NCBI RefSeq assembly: GCF_000002985.6
Contig: NC_003280.10
Coordinates: 4,708,501-4,772,500 of the forward strand
DNA: 64,000 nt
Reading direction: 5' to 3'
DNA from: Caenorhabditis elegans
Lineage: Eukaryota > Nematoda > Chromadorea > Rhabditida > Rhabditidae
Shown: positions 22,810-33,638 of the stretch, one piece after another
Layout: each line of letters starts with the position of its first letter
How positions within the stretch are numbered: the first letter of the stretch is position 1
Position numbers and translations under genes: made by a program
The notes under the pieces: generated by a model
Databases searched by the model: none
What the model was told of the DNA's origin: nothing
What the model saw: only the letters and a program-made list of their open reading frames with translations

Positions 22810-25424
22810 TTAATTTGAATACTTTTGCATAAACTTTGTCACTTTTGAAATAACACATTGATTTGTTTTAGTTGCCAAAAACCAGAACCCATTAAGCGCT
22901 TGCCTTGTCTCCTTGTTCGTAGTCCCCGAATTAAAATTATTATTAAGAATATATGGAATTTTCCGTTCTCTTTCGTCCATTTTGAACCTAAAAATTCAAA
23001 TTGGAAGGAGCCATAAATCATGATGGGGAACTGACTGACCATTTGCCATCTGCCACCTCATTGTATTCAAACTGTCGACAGACTAGGCCGTTGTGTTGTG
23101 ATGCACATAACTGATTCATTACGTCCTGCAAATAAAAATATATAAATTATTTAAGTACGTTTAAATTTGAATTAAAAATCTTTAAAAAAGTGTTAAGAAT
23201 GCCCGGTTTCGCCTTTTGAAAACAAAAATTGAAATAAATCTTCTGGAAGGCTTTTTTTTAATTCTGTCACCTCCATTTTTCCTTTTTTTTCGTGGCAAGA
23301 CCTTTTTGGAAAAGACCACGCGCTTTTAAGTTCCAGTGTCTAAAAAATATTTTCGTTATAAAATTTTTTGTTTGTTTTTTAAAATAGATTATTCATAGCG
23401 TTAAACAAGGAGCCATTACAGTTTCAAAAATTCTCATATGATTACAAAAGTTTTTGACTGCCTTTATGGCGGCCTACGCTTGCCTCGGGGCTATTGCCGA
23501 AGCACACATGGGCATATTTTATTAAAATATTTATGTATTGAAACTTGCAATTTTATTCAGAAAAATAAATAGTGAAATTTGTAACTCTTAGCTAAAACAT
23601 CAGCAGTTGATAATTTGCTGTAAAAAAAGAGGCACAGACGCCTGGAGACATGCCTACCCATCGTGGAAGTCCCGCAAAATTGATTATTTTGAAAGTTCAA
23701 TTTCTAGAGACTACATACATCAAAGTTTGCTTGAATTTCAAAAAAAAATGATATTCTCACCTGATCATACAACTTCTGATCGGCATTCAATCTTTCCTTC
23801 ATCTCCTTTATAAACATTTTTGATCCATTCGTACTTCCAACCAACATTGGATCAAAAGCCATCGTATCCCAACTTCCTCCGTCATAACCTTTCACTGGAA
23901 CTATTATATCAAAATCTTCTTCTGTATTCGTTCGGTTTGCAAATAATTCCAGTGGATCTTTGAACCACGTCGCATCGGCTTCAATAAGAACAAATGGAAT
24001 ATTATTCGTTGCCAAAAGATCCATCAAATTAGCACGGAGAGTCAGAATATTGATATATTCTTGTTTTCCCCACTCGTAACCAGTTTTGTAAGTATCAATG
24101 TTTAAAGATACGCATTTTATAGTTTCGTCCCATTGCGATTTTATAGCAGCACACGTTGATGAGTCCATACTGACAATAAGGGTCCGATTGTGAACATTCT
24201 GAAGTTTTTTTTAATTTCAGAAAGATTTAAACAGGCTCATAAAAATGTCAAATTATTCAAGGGACCTAAAATCCCAACAGTATTAACCAAATTTTGTATT
24301 AACCGGGAATCCAGTATTAACCGAATTTTGGGTCAGAAAATTTTGAATAAGCTTTCCAGCCATCTCCAATTTGAAATTCAGTCTAATACTCACATCCATC
24401 AAAGCCGTGTTACAAATCCAATTAAGTGTCATTCTCTCGTAGGCATTGTTTATCATTGCAAAATATATAAAGTTGGAATTTTCAGATGTCTTGTTGAGAA
24501 TACTATTTCCTTCCGAGACAAGAGTCTGAAAAATTTTTTAAATGAAAAATAGCAAAATTAGTTTAAGGATTTTCCATTAACCAACCTCTTTTACATTCTC
24601 TGAAATCACTGGAACTCCCACGTCCTTTCGCCGAAGAACTGGATGAACCTGCTTTGGTTCTGGAATTTATTTTATTTTAATTTTGAAAAATGCCAATACT
24701 AGCAAACTTTTCTTCTTATTTCTGAGTGGTCCACCTCCACCAAATCCGATTGCTGACAATTTTCCATAACCTATTGCTTCGATCACATTTCCTTTTCTTA
24801 CGTGCATCCCTGACTTTGAGAGAAGTGGTCCATCTCTTAGGTTCTGGAAATTGAAACTTATAAAGTTGAGGAAAAATATTGTGAAATTTAAATTGTCTCA
24901 AAATGACAGTTTGCCCAATATGATTGTAAAACAATTTTATACAATTTTTCAAAATTTTTATAATATTTTTTTTTTTCAACTTTAAAAAACTCGCAAGGAC
25001 CGAATGACCATTTTTCTTTACGGAAAAGCGCCTGAAAATCAAAAAGAAAACGTTTTAAAAAACCAAAAAACTAGATCATTCATTCGTGGGAAAATCGAAA
25101 ATAATTCGGCTATTTGAATTTTTATAATTTAAAAAAATCAATTAAAAAATTCTGAAAAAAAATTTACAAACTTTTTAGCATCTATGTACATATATTTGGT
25201 ATATTTAGTCTGTATTTTTTATCACTTTTAAACTTTAAATAAAATTTCTAACACATTTACTTCTAAACTTTAAAAAAATCCCAAAAACCATTGCTCACCT
25301 CATACCCAATCCTCGTACTATCCACTTGAAAAAGTTTCCAAGTTGTGATGCCAATGTGTAGGAAAAAATAGACAAAAAATAATGGAACGAGAACATTTCG
25401 AAACGCCAATTTCAGACGACCCAT
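22810..25424 (-). CDS. Type II membrane nucleotide-diphospho-sugar transferase-like protein
   Basis: Eight exons (high to low): 25424–25299, 25031–24981, 24843–24708, 24659–24586, 24525–24394, 24198–23761, 23125–23040, 22987–22810; phases agree and give 406 residues. A single N-terminal signal anchor (residues 10–28: NVLVPLFFVYFFLHIGITT) suggests a Golgi type II protein. The catalytic-type domain (about 140–395) matches the Nucleotid_trans (PF03407-like) pattern: LNWICNTALMD, IPFVLIEADATWFKDP with a metal-binding Asp near 248, GGSWDTMAFDPMLVGST, and the late IPYILNNN...ALNGFWFL. Several N-x-S/T sites are present. Related nematode proteins are numerous; substrate unknown. The acidic motif lacks a clean DxD, so activity is inferred only. 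Confidence 0.85.
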
Positions 25425-26612
25425 TGCATTTTGTGAAGTTCGGGAGTCTGTAAAAATTAAAATTGAATGGAAGAAACAATAAAAAGATATGGAAAAATAG
25501 AGAAAAGTGGAATGGGAGAATAAGAAAAAATAGTGACCGCAGGGGGAGACAGGAGGGCGAAAGCAAATAATTTTGACACATTAAAAGAAAAGAAAGATTT
25601 TCACAAACCGTATCATTCTTAGACTAGTGTCGATTAAATTTATTGTTAGGTTATTTAATATTTCCTCTACTAGTAAAGCTTATTACTTTCAGGCAAATAT
25701 TCTGATGAAACAGAGGAAATACAGTTAACTCTCGATGTGGGCATAATGCCTCAGGAAGCAAACATTTGTTTCGGCAACTTAGTTGTTCTACATCTAATAT
25801 GCAAATCTGTTTAAATGTAGAAAAATATTTTACACGTATTTTGTCAGTTGACAATTTTTTGATAAACCTAAACAGAATCGAGATGTAGGCTCTCAAAGTA
25901 GAGCAAGGGTGCAAGTCTGATAGATAAATTACGGGTACTAAAAGAGCCTATCTAAAACTAAAACCCACATTTAAGGCAAAAATTGACTATATAAAAACTT
26001 TGATATATAAGTGTTAGGTCTGTCCTTCTTCCTAACTAAAAATATTCAATGCCTACTATCCGAACATGGTCAACCGTTGAAGGGAATTGTAGAGAATGTG
26101 TATAGAAAACGAGAGATGCGCAGTGTAATTCTCTCTTTCTAAGTTTCGTTTCCCGTCGGAATTCCCGTCGAGATTCAGAATCAGAATACGAAGAAGGCTA
26201 GACGCAGACTATGTGTGTTCCATTCACTTTTCAATCATTGCTTCTTTTTCTCTGATTCTCTTGTAACAATAATTTAGCACACCCGTGAAATCGGATCCAT
26301 GTGAAAAAGGATGTATAGGTTAAGGATTCTGTATAAGGAAATTGTATCTGATTTATTGAATGAAAAATTGGAAAGTGTTGTAGAATTCCATGCGTCTTCC
26401 TTATTCCGTGGATTCTCTCACAAACGTCTCTGAGAAGTGAGAAATTTTTCAATTGCTTTGAATAAAATTAAAATTATTTTCAAATAAAGCAAATATTTTA
26501 CCATATTTTATCACCAAGTTCGAATAAAAAATATCGGGAGAACATGCAACACTGACGCATTTTGCAGATTCATTACAGACTCTAACTTTAAGATTTGATT
26601 TTTTAAATATAA
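25425..26612. other. Gene-free spacer with likely promoter of the sugar-transferase-like gene
   Basis: No supported exon. Pyrimidine-rich words (TTCTCTCTTTCTAAG near 26130) and a GC-richer block at 26150–26215 are compatible with an upstream regulatory region. Nothing else is recognised. Confidence 0.4.
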
Positions 26613-27740
26613 ATGGACATCCTCATAGTGTATTCACAATAACTTTTTATTAGCAAAATTTTCCAAAACACCCCAAATTTCCAGAATATCTTCGTTCTTC
26701 TACTTTTCTTACCTCAAGAAAACCGATACTTTGTTGAACTGAGATCTTTGAAAAATCTCCTCGTAAGTTACAAAAAATTTATCAAATTTATCAAATTAAC
26801 TTTATTTCAGAAAAGTATCTTACATAATATCGAAAATGATTATTTTCTTGCGCATCAAAAAGTTCGCCTATATTCGAGCCATAATTTTGTGATGGTGTGC
26901 AAGTATCTATACTTCTAAAGATTATCAGTACACATTTTCCAGCTCTACTCCTCATCGAAAATATTGATGATGGAAATTGATGATTTGGAGAAAATGATAA
27001 CCTATGATGACGTGGCAGATGTCGTCTCATTACTTGTTTTAAATGGAAGTCCGTGTTATATGAATGGATCCGGAAAAGTTACTATTTTGGAGAATCAGGA
27101 AAAGTTGGTTTTTAATAGGGAAACAGAGATATATTGTAAAAATGTATATTCAGAATTTTCGAGTGCTCTCCACTACTGAATCCAATCTCTTCTAGCTTCG
27201 TAATTGAAAATCGAATTTATGTGCTATCGAACAAGTTTATCTCTAGCTTCACATCAGATTCTCCACTGGATTACGAGAACTATGAGACAGAAAAAGTCAT
27301 TTTGGCAATTCTAGCGGAAATTAGCAATTATATTTTCAGACTATCACAACTGGAGATATTGGAAAATTTGGAGAAGATCGGCTCATGATTTTTGATAAGT
27401 TTTCTCAAACTTGTTTTGTCTGGGAAAAAGATAAACCAAAGTATGCAATTTAATTGAGCTTCAATTTTTAAAGAAACAGTTTTTTTTCAGAAATCCATCT
27501 CATCAACTTTGCTTTGGATCGTCTGAATATACAGTAGACGTGGCTTGCGACGAGGAGAATTTGTACTCCTTAACTTCTGCCGGCGTAGTTTCAGTTTGGA
27601 AATTGAAACCTAATGGGTATGCAGTTGCAGTCTTTGTTTACACGGTACTAAAATTTTTTAGAAGAAAATATCGAGATCAACTATTCACAACATACCTGAA
27701 CCATTGCACAAAACTACTTTTAACATATTCTCAGGTATGA
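26613..27740 (+). CDS. Tentative gene for a small propeller-like protein
   Basis: Proposed exons: 26613–26627, 26685–26762, 26811–26894, 26943–27103, 27196–27295, 27340–27440, 27491–27616, 27662–27740, joining in one frame to about 247 residues. Several strand-turn-strand units of the WD/β-propeller kind are visible: VADVVSLLVLNGSPCYMNGS, IENRIYVLSNKF, and ending DEENLYSLTSAGVVSVWKLK. There are too few blades for a full seven-blade propeller, so it may be a divergent or truncated paralogue. The first exon, the 27103/27196 junction and the last 45-base intron (which also reads through in frame) are uncertain. No family was recognised. The region could also be a decaying pseudogene. Confidence 0.45.
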
Positions 27741-29149
27741 AACAAAGAAAATAATAAGCATATAACATGATTTCTGGGTATACAAAACACACGTTAAATG
27801 GAAGATCAGATTTTGAATATAAAAATTGGTTTTTAAAATCTGCCAAACACGGTCCCAGATTCTAAAAACATTTATCTTTCATTTAACGTTTGTTTTGTCT
27901 TACAAAAAATTGGCCAATTAATCTCTTTCTATATCAATTGAACAAATAAGGGAAATTCAATCCATGACGAGAGTCACTCAGAAAACAGCCTGTGCCTTTG
28001 AACTGACGCCCCAATTTTTTTAAAACGAAATCAGGATCCACAACTCTAAACGTTTTTTTTCATGGTTTCTGGCCACCTGGCGATCACCTAAAATGTTTTC
28101 TTTTTTCAGAAGTTTGTGATTCTCACCAACTCGGAAGTTCACTTTGTGGTGTTTGGCATTGACTCGACCAGTGGCCAACAGTGATCGGTGCCAGCCTCTA
28201 CCGATCCTCATTCAATTGACCCCAATCCATCACTCGCCTGCTTAAAAACCCGCCGTTGCTCACAAATATTTTCTCTTATCTTCATTTCTTTGCAAAAATG
28301 ATTGTCTCGTTTTCTTCTCCACAATCTTTTTGATATAAATTGATTTATTGAATGTTGATCGCGTTGCGTGTTGTAATATTGGCTCCTTCAGCATGGCGTG
28401 AGAGAAATAAAGAATTTAAATCAGAAAAGATAAAAAAGTTTCTGGAAGAAATGTTCTATTGAACAGGTAAAAATGAGACAACCAAAATTGACTGCGCCGC
28501 AAAATTTTTTGAAAGAGTTTCGTTAATAAAAAATCGGAAAATCTGGAAATATTTCGTTTCTTGTTCTGACTTTGGCAAGTTGGCAAAAATAGAAATTTCA
28601 GAGGCCAGAGCAATAACGTTTTTTGAGAATTTTTCATAAGGTCTCATTACGACATTCGATAGTTTTGAGCCATTTCAAGTCTAAAAATGTGTCAGATTTC
28701 CGTACTCCACCTGTTGCCTACCTGCCTTAAAGCGGACTCTAACTAACTAGTACCTGCTTCCAATAGGAAAGCTAAGAAAGACCTTTAAACTTGCCCACAT
28801 TTAGTACTCTACGACTACAAAAAATAGACAATTTAAATTTCCTGAAGCTGGTTCTCCCCTGCCTCACAGAAATTTATAGAGTACACGATGGCACTAGTCG
28901 TTTGATCTCTATCTTATCAAAATCAAATCTTTTTTTTTTCAAATTCAAATCTTGTGCACAACCATCTCCCCAATCTTCACAGATCCACATTGTCCTCAAA
29001 TTGTCCTTTGCCTTCTTCTGGCTCCGCCCCTATGGGACAGTCGAGACTCCGCCTCCTTCTCTCCAATGTCTCAGACAAACATCACAAGATATCTGTTTTT
29101 CTTTCTTGTCATGTTCCATGCTCAACCTCTAATTCATTGAATTTCAGGT
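27741..29149. other. Gene-free spacer upstream of carboxypeptidase gene
   Basis: Contains a fragment of the repeat family (TGTGCCTTTGAACTGACG near 27991) and a GTTGCCTACCTGCC word near 28716. The 100 bases before 29147 are likely 5' flank. No exon is supported. Confidence 0.45.
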
Positions 29150-31212
29150 ATGAAAACCCTTCTGCTTCTCGCCTTCTTCGTCGGGGTGACCTGTGGAGAA
29201 GAGATCAAGGATTTGCCAGGATTGGACTTTGAGCCGAATTTCAAGCATTATTCCGGATTCTTCCAAGTTTCGGATAACCATGTGCTTCATTATTGGTGAG
29301 TATGAAGGACAGAAGTTAGCCTAAAAAGTGCAAACTAGCATGAAAGTAAAAAAAGTCTTGTACCTTTTCAATTTTTCGTCGATCGAAAGGTTGTTTGAAA
29401 CAGTGTTCAAGGTGTGAAATAGGTTCAGAAGCTTACACAACGAAAATCTTACACAACAAATCTTACACGAAAATCTTACAACTTACACAACGAAAATCTT
29501 TTGAATGCGAGCTTGCCTTCATACCGGCTTGTCTAATAAATCATCCTAAATCATTATTCCAGGTTCGTCGAATCCCAAAACGAGCCATCCAACGACCCAC
29601 TGATCTTCTGGTTCAACGGAGGACCAGGATGCTCTTCCTTGGACGGACTTCTCAATGAAATGGGACCATATGTTGCCAATGAAGATGGAAAGACTCTTCG
29701 TGAAAACGAGTACTCATGGAACAAAATGGCTTCAGTTGTCTATATTGAGTCTCCAGCTGGAGTTGGTTACTCGTATGCCACTGATGGAAACATCACAACC
29801 AACGATGATTTGACTTCTCTTGAGAACTACGAAGCTGTCAAACAATTCTTCACTGAATTCCCACAATTCCGTCATCATCAGACATTCATTATGGGAGAGT
29901 CTTATGGAGGAGTTTATGTTCCAACTCTTACCGCAAGAATTGTTGATGGACAAAAGGACTTCCCAATTAACTTGAAAGGAATGGCACTTGGAAATGGATA
30001 TGTTAATGAGAAGCTTAACATTGATACCTCTGTCAGATTTGCTTATGGACACGGACTTATTGATGAGAAGATCTGGAATACTCTTGAGAGAGATTGCTGC
30101 AGAGGATGCATTGATTCATGTGATTTGACTCAAGTCACCGGACACTGTGCAACTCTCGTTGAGGACATCTTCCAATTCTTGTGGTTCGGAGGATTGAATC
30201 CATATGATTTGTACAGAGATTGTGATCCAAATCCATCAGTGAACAGCAAGAGAATGAAGCACATGTTGAGAGGAGTTGCTCCAGCAATGGCCCATTTTGA
30301 TGAGCTCTTGAAAAATCAAACAAAGACTTCCCTTTATCAATTTTTGAAAGTATGTGGGGTAGCAGCAATGGGAAAATGTAAAAATATCATTGGAAAACTT
30401 TTCAGAAAATTTTTCAGTACTCAGTTTTCACCTAGTGTCACGGTAGGTGTCACGGTCATGAGATCATTATCAGCAGTTTTTTTTTTTGAAAACTTTGAAA
30501 ATTGTTTTGTGAACGAAACCCTGCAAGGATTATATTCAAACAATTTTTTTGCCATCCAAGTAAAAAAAATTAAAATAGGAAAAAGGTTATAGAATTTTTT
30601 TTGGTCAAATTGCATATTTAAAACTTTTTTAATTTGATCAATAATTACCACCATAGCAGTCACTTCATATTTGTATCTTTCAGAACAAATCTCAATCCCA
30701 AAAGCCACTTAAGGCTGATGTTCCATGCCTCAACGATACTGAGATGCTCTCCTATATGAACAATCCAAAGGTTCGTAAGGCAATCCACATTCCATTCAAT
30801 CTTGGAAAATGGGATATCTGCAGGTGAGCCTGAGCCAAAGAGCCCAAGCCCAGAGATCAAAACAAAAATTTTCAGTGACAAGGTGACTACTACCTACCAG
30901 AAGCAGTACACCGATATGACTCCATTCATCAAGAAGATCGTCAAGAACCACGTCAGAGTTCTTTTGTACTATGGAGATACTGATATGGCCTGCAACTTTA
31001 TGATGGGACAGCAATTCTCTGATCAACTTGGACTTCGTAGAACACTTAAAAAGACTCCATGGAAGTATGATAGACAAATCGCCGGATTCAAGACACTTTT
31101 CGATGGGCTCAGTTTCATCACTATTCGCGGAGCTGGACATATGGCTCCACAATGGAGAGCTCCACAAATGTACTACGCCGTTCAACAGTTCCTGAATAAT
31201 CATCCACTTTAA
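29150..31212 (+). CDS. Lysosomal serine carboxypeptidase, cathepsin A-like
   Basis: Four exons: 29150–29295, 29563–30349, 30684–30823, 30876–31212; 469 residues. Signal peptide: [16 protein letters not shown]. The S10 peptidase fold is complete: oxyanion/substrate motif [11 protein letters not shown] (about 65–74), [10 protein letters not shown], nucleophile Ser162 in GESYGG, catalytic Asp in GDTDMACN (about 391–398), and His446 in RGAGHMAP. Two Cys pairs and N-glycosylation sites (NIT, NQT, NKS) fit a lysosomal enzyme. Human cathepsin A removes hydrophobic C-terminal residues and protects β-galactosidase and neuraminidase; the worm relatives are called ctsa genes, but I do not recall which this is. 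The ATG lies two bases after a TTTCAG acceptor, probably trans-spliced. Intron 1 contains a short tandem repeat. Confidence 0.95.
29432..29500 (+). repeat. Short tandem repeat in carboxypeptidase intron 1
   Basis: Imperfect copies of CTTACACAACGAAAAT repeat three to four times with truncated units between them. Confidence 0.7.
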
Positions 31213-31659
31213 ATTTGGAGAACAAATAATATTTTTATCTTCTTATTTATTTTTCAATCTATTGGTCAATTTTCCAAGTTTTGAATAATGAAATTTGATT
31301 TTTAAATTTTGTGATTTTCGAATACACTGAAATATTTTTCAGAAAGCTTCCAAATAACTGTAATCGGTTTACTCATATGACGTTTGGATTAAAATTTCAA
31401 GTAATTTCGATTAATAAAACTGATGTTCTACTTATTAATACGTTGTACCTTTGGAAATAGTCAATAAATAATTGGAAAGTCTTGTTTGTTCGAAAAAATA
31501 TCGATTTGAAATCTCAAAAATGCCTTTTGTGGCACTTCCAACCAACATAGTTACTTTTTGTCCAATTTCTCAATAAAAATCGTATTAATTGAGCGAAAAT
31601 ACTACGAATTCAAAAGTTTACCATTCAAATTTAAATTTTCCTTTTTCCCGCCGATTTTC

Positions 31660-31760
31660 GCTACTTCGGCCATGTGCGAGTTTCTAGGCCACGCGGAAAT
31701 GCACGGCGGCCACGTGGTCCGCAATTTTACGTACACGTCATTTCCGCGGAATTTCCAGTT
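31660..31760. repeat. GC-rich dispersed-repeat-like block
   Basis: A GC-rich island in AT-rich DNA with TCGGCCATG, TTTCTAGGCCACGCGG and GGCGGCCACGTGG. These GGCCATG/TCTAGGCCACG words occur widely in the worm genome as dispersed repeats (recollection). The block lies just upstream of the GOT1 gene. Confidence 0.5.
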
Positions 31761-31946
31761 TTATTTTCCGATTTTTCGCTTAAATTTTTCAATTCGAGAT
31801 AAAATCAGTTTCATTTGCTAAAAAGAAACGCAAATTTATTTCAAAAAATCAATAATCTTCTTCTATTTGTTTTTCTATGACCGATTCTTTTGAGAATTTA
31901 ATTTTTTTCAGCCGTTTAAAAGAGAAACCACTTGGGTCCAGTCAAA

Positions 31947-32711
31947 ATGATGAATTTCGAAGTAAGCACAACAAAACGTAAGTTTGAAAATCAGAAAATA
32001 TATGTAAACTGTGAAACATTTCAGAAATCGGAGTGGGGTTAACGACGTTCGGCTTCTTTTTCATATTTCTCGGAGTGCTGATGTTCCTTGATTCTGCTCT
32101 TTTAGCTATCGGAAATGTAAGTATTTATTGTAAATTTAAAGCATAAAATTATTATTTTCAGCTTCTATTCATTGTTGGAATCACATTTATTATCGGCGTG
32201 CAGCGAACACTTGTTTTCTTCTTCGAATTCCGAAAACTGAAAGGAAGCATTCTCTTCTTCGGAGGTTCGATCACAAGGAATTCATTATTTTAATTTAAAA
32301 ATTTATTTTCAGGGATTTTGGTAGTTCTATTTGGGTACCCATTGTTCGGAATGATTGCCGAGTGTTGGGGATTTATTGTCCTTTTCGGGTGAGTTTTTGA
32401 CTAAAAAATGTTGAGTTTTCTAAATATTTGCAATAGAATCAATATCTTGAATTTTCTGCTCTTTTTCTTCGATTTGTAACAAACATTTTGAACTAATCGC
32501 TCACGAAATTAAATTTAATCTAATAATAATGAATTTACAGTGGTTTCCTGCCTGGAATTGTCAATTTGCTCAGAAGTATCCCCGGAATCTCAACAATCAC
32601 ATATCTTCCTGGAATCCGACAGGTCAGTTCTAACGAATCAGGATTTTTATCAATTATTTCAAGTTTTAGGTCCTCGATCGCCTTGCTCCAGAATCCAAGT
32701 ACCCCGTCTGA
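31947..32711 (+). CDS. GOT1/GOLT1 family ER–Golgi vesicle transport membrane protein
   Basis: Six exons: 31947–31977, 32025–32116, 32162–32264, 32313–32388, 32541–32622, 32670–32711; 141 residues. Four closely spaced hydrophobic helices follow the family's [51 protein letters not shown] and [14 protein letters not shown] pattern. GOT1 works in COPII-stage traffic between ER and Golgi (family knowledge). The length (about 138 residues in other animals) matches. Start: two ATGs in tandem, 35 bases after a TTTTTTTCAG acceptor; I take the first. GAAGTAAGC early in exon 1 resembles a donor, but splicing there would break the conserved N-terminus. Confidence 0.9.
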
Positions 32712-33638
32712 AAAGTTCAGGATCTTCCCAAAAATCTCACCAAAAATGGGTTCTATTTTCTTTTTTGTTGAAAATATTTTCTCCTGTGTTGTCCCTTCTC
32801 CTCTCATATCACGTTCGGTTCAACTACGATTTCGGCCAAAATGCACATTTTCTGTGTAATATTATTCAATTTTAATTTATTTATTATTAAAAATTTTAAA
32901 TTTTATCTCATTTCTAAAATATCCCTCAGCCTTTGTTGTATAATACGCTTTCATTTTCTTCTGTTCCTAGGTGAAAAATGTGATTATAATTATTTATTAG
33001 ATTCCCTTTTTTCCTTTTCTTGTGTTCTGACTCGATATCCATTACATGACTCATTTCGATCAAAAAAAATGATGTTCTATGCTTGTTCTTCAGATCAAAC
33101 AAATCACGTTTTCACCACCAAAGAACTCATTTCGACGAAGGTTTCTTCTCCCTTCAACCTCTTATCTTTGTTGCCATTTTTAAGAATGACAAATCGAGAA
33201 TACGAGACGCAGGGCCAACAACATCTCGTTATAAGAAACGGTCAACCCGATCAATTCACGATTTTAATTCAGTTTTCTACAGCTTCCTGTTTTCAAGCAC
33301 TGCAGATTTGAAACAAAAACCTTGTTTTAAACTTAGAATCTACCTGAAAAGTCCGATAAAAACTGAAAAAGTTCTTACTCGTAGAAAAAATTATTTTTAA
33401 AAGAAAAAAAATGCAGAAATTGATGAAATAAGGTTAAAAACCAAATCAAGCATTTTTGAACATCATTTTGAAATAAAAAATTGAAAATTTACGGTATTGT
33501 GCATATTTTGTGCAATTAGAATGCGAAAACTTTGAAAAAAAACTTCCAAAGTTGAATTTTAAATAGAAGTTGCCTAATTTTCTTGAATTTTTCATTTTAA
33601 AGCATTGTTTCTATTACAGAAAATTAGATATTTCAGAA
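32712..33638. other. Spacer between GOT1 and acs-11
   Basis: GOT1 3' flank and acs-11 5' flank. Pyrimidine-rich and AT-rich; no supported exon. Confidence 0.45.

Noticed and set aside
28791..29132. 113-codon frame just before the carboxypeptidase gene
   Set aside because: Low-complexity Leu/Ser translation ending at the presumed 5' flank; no match to the gene's signal peptide exon.
32841..33311. 156-codon frame after GOT1
   Set aside because: AT-rich, Phe/Leu-dominated translation, no family resemblance, in a spacer with no splice logic.
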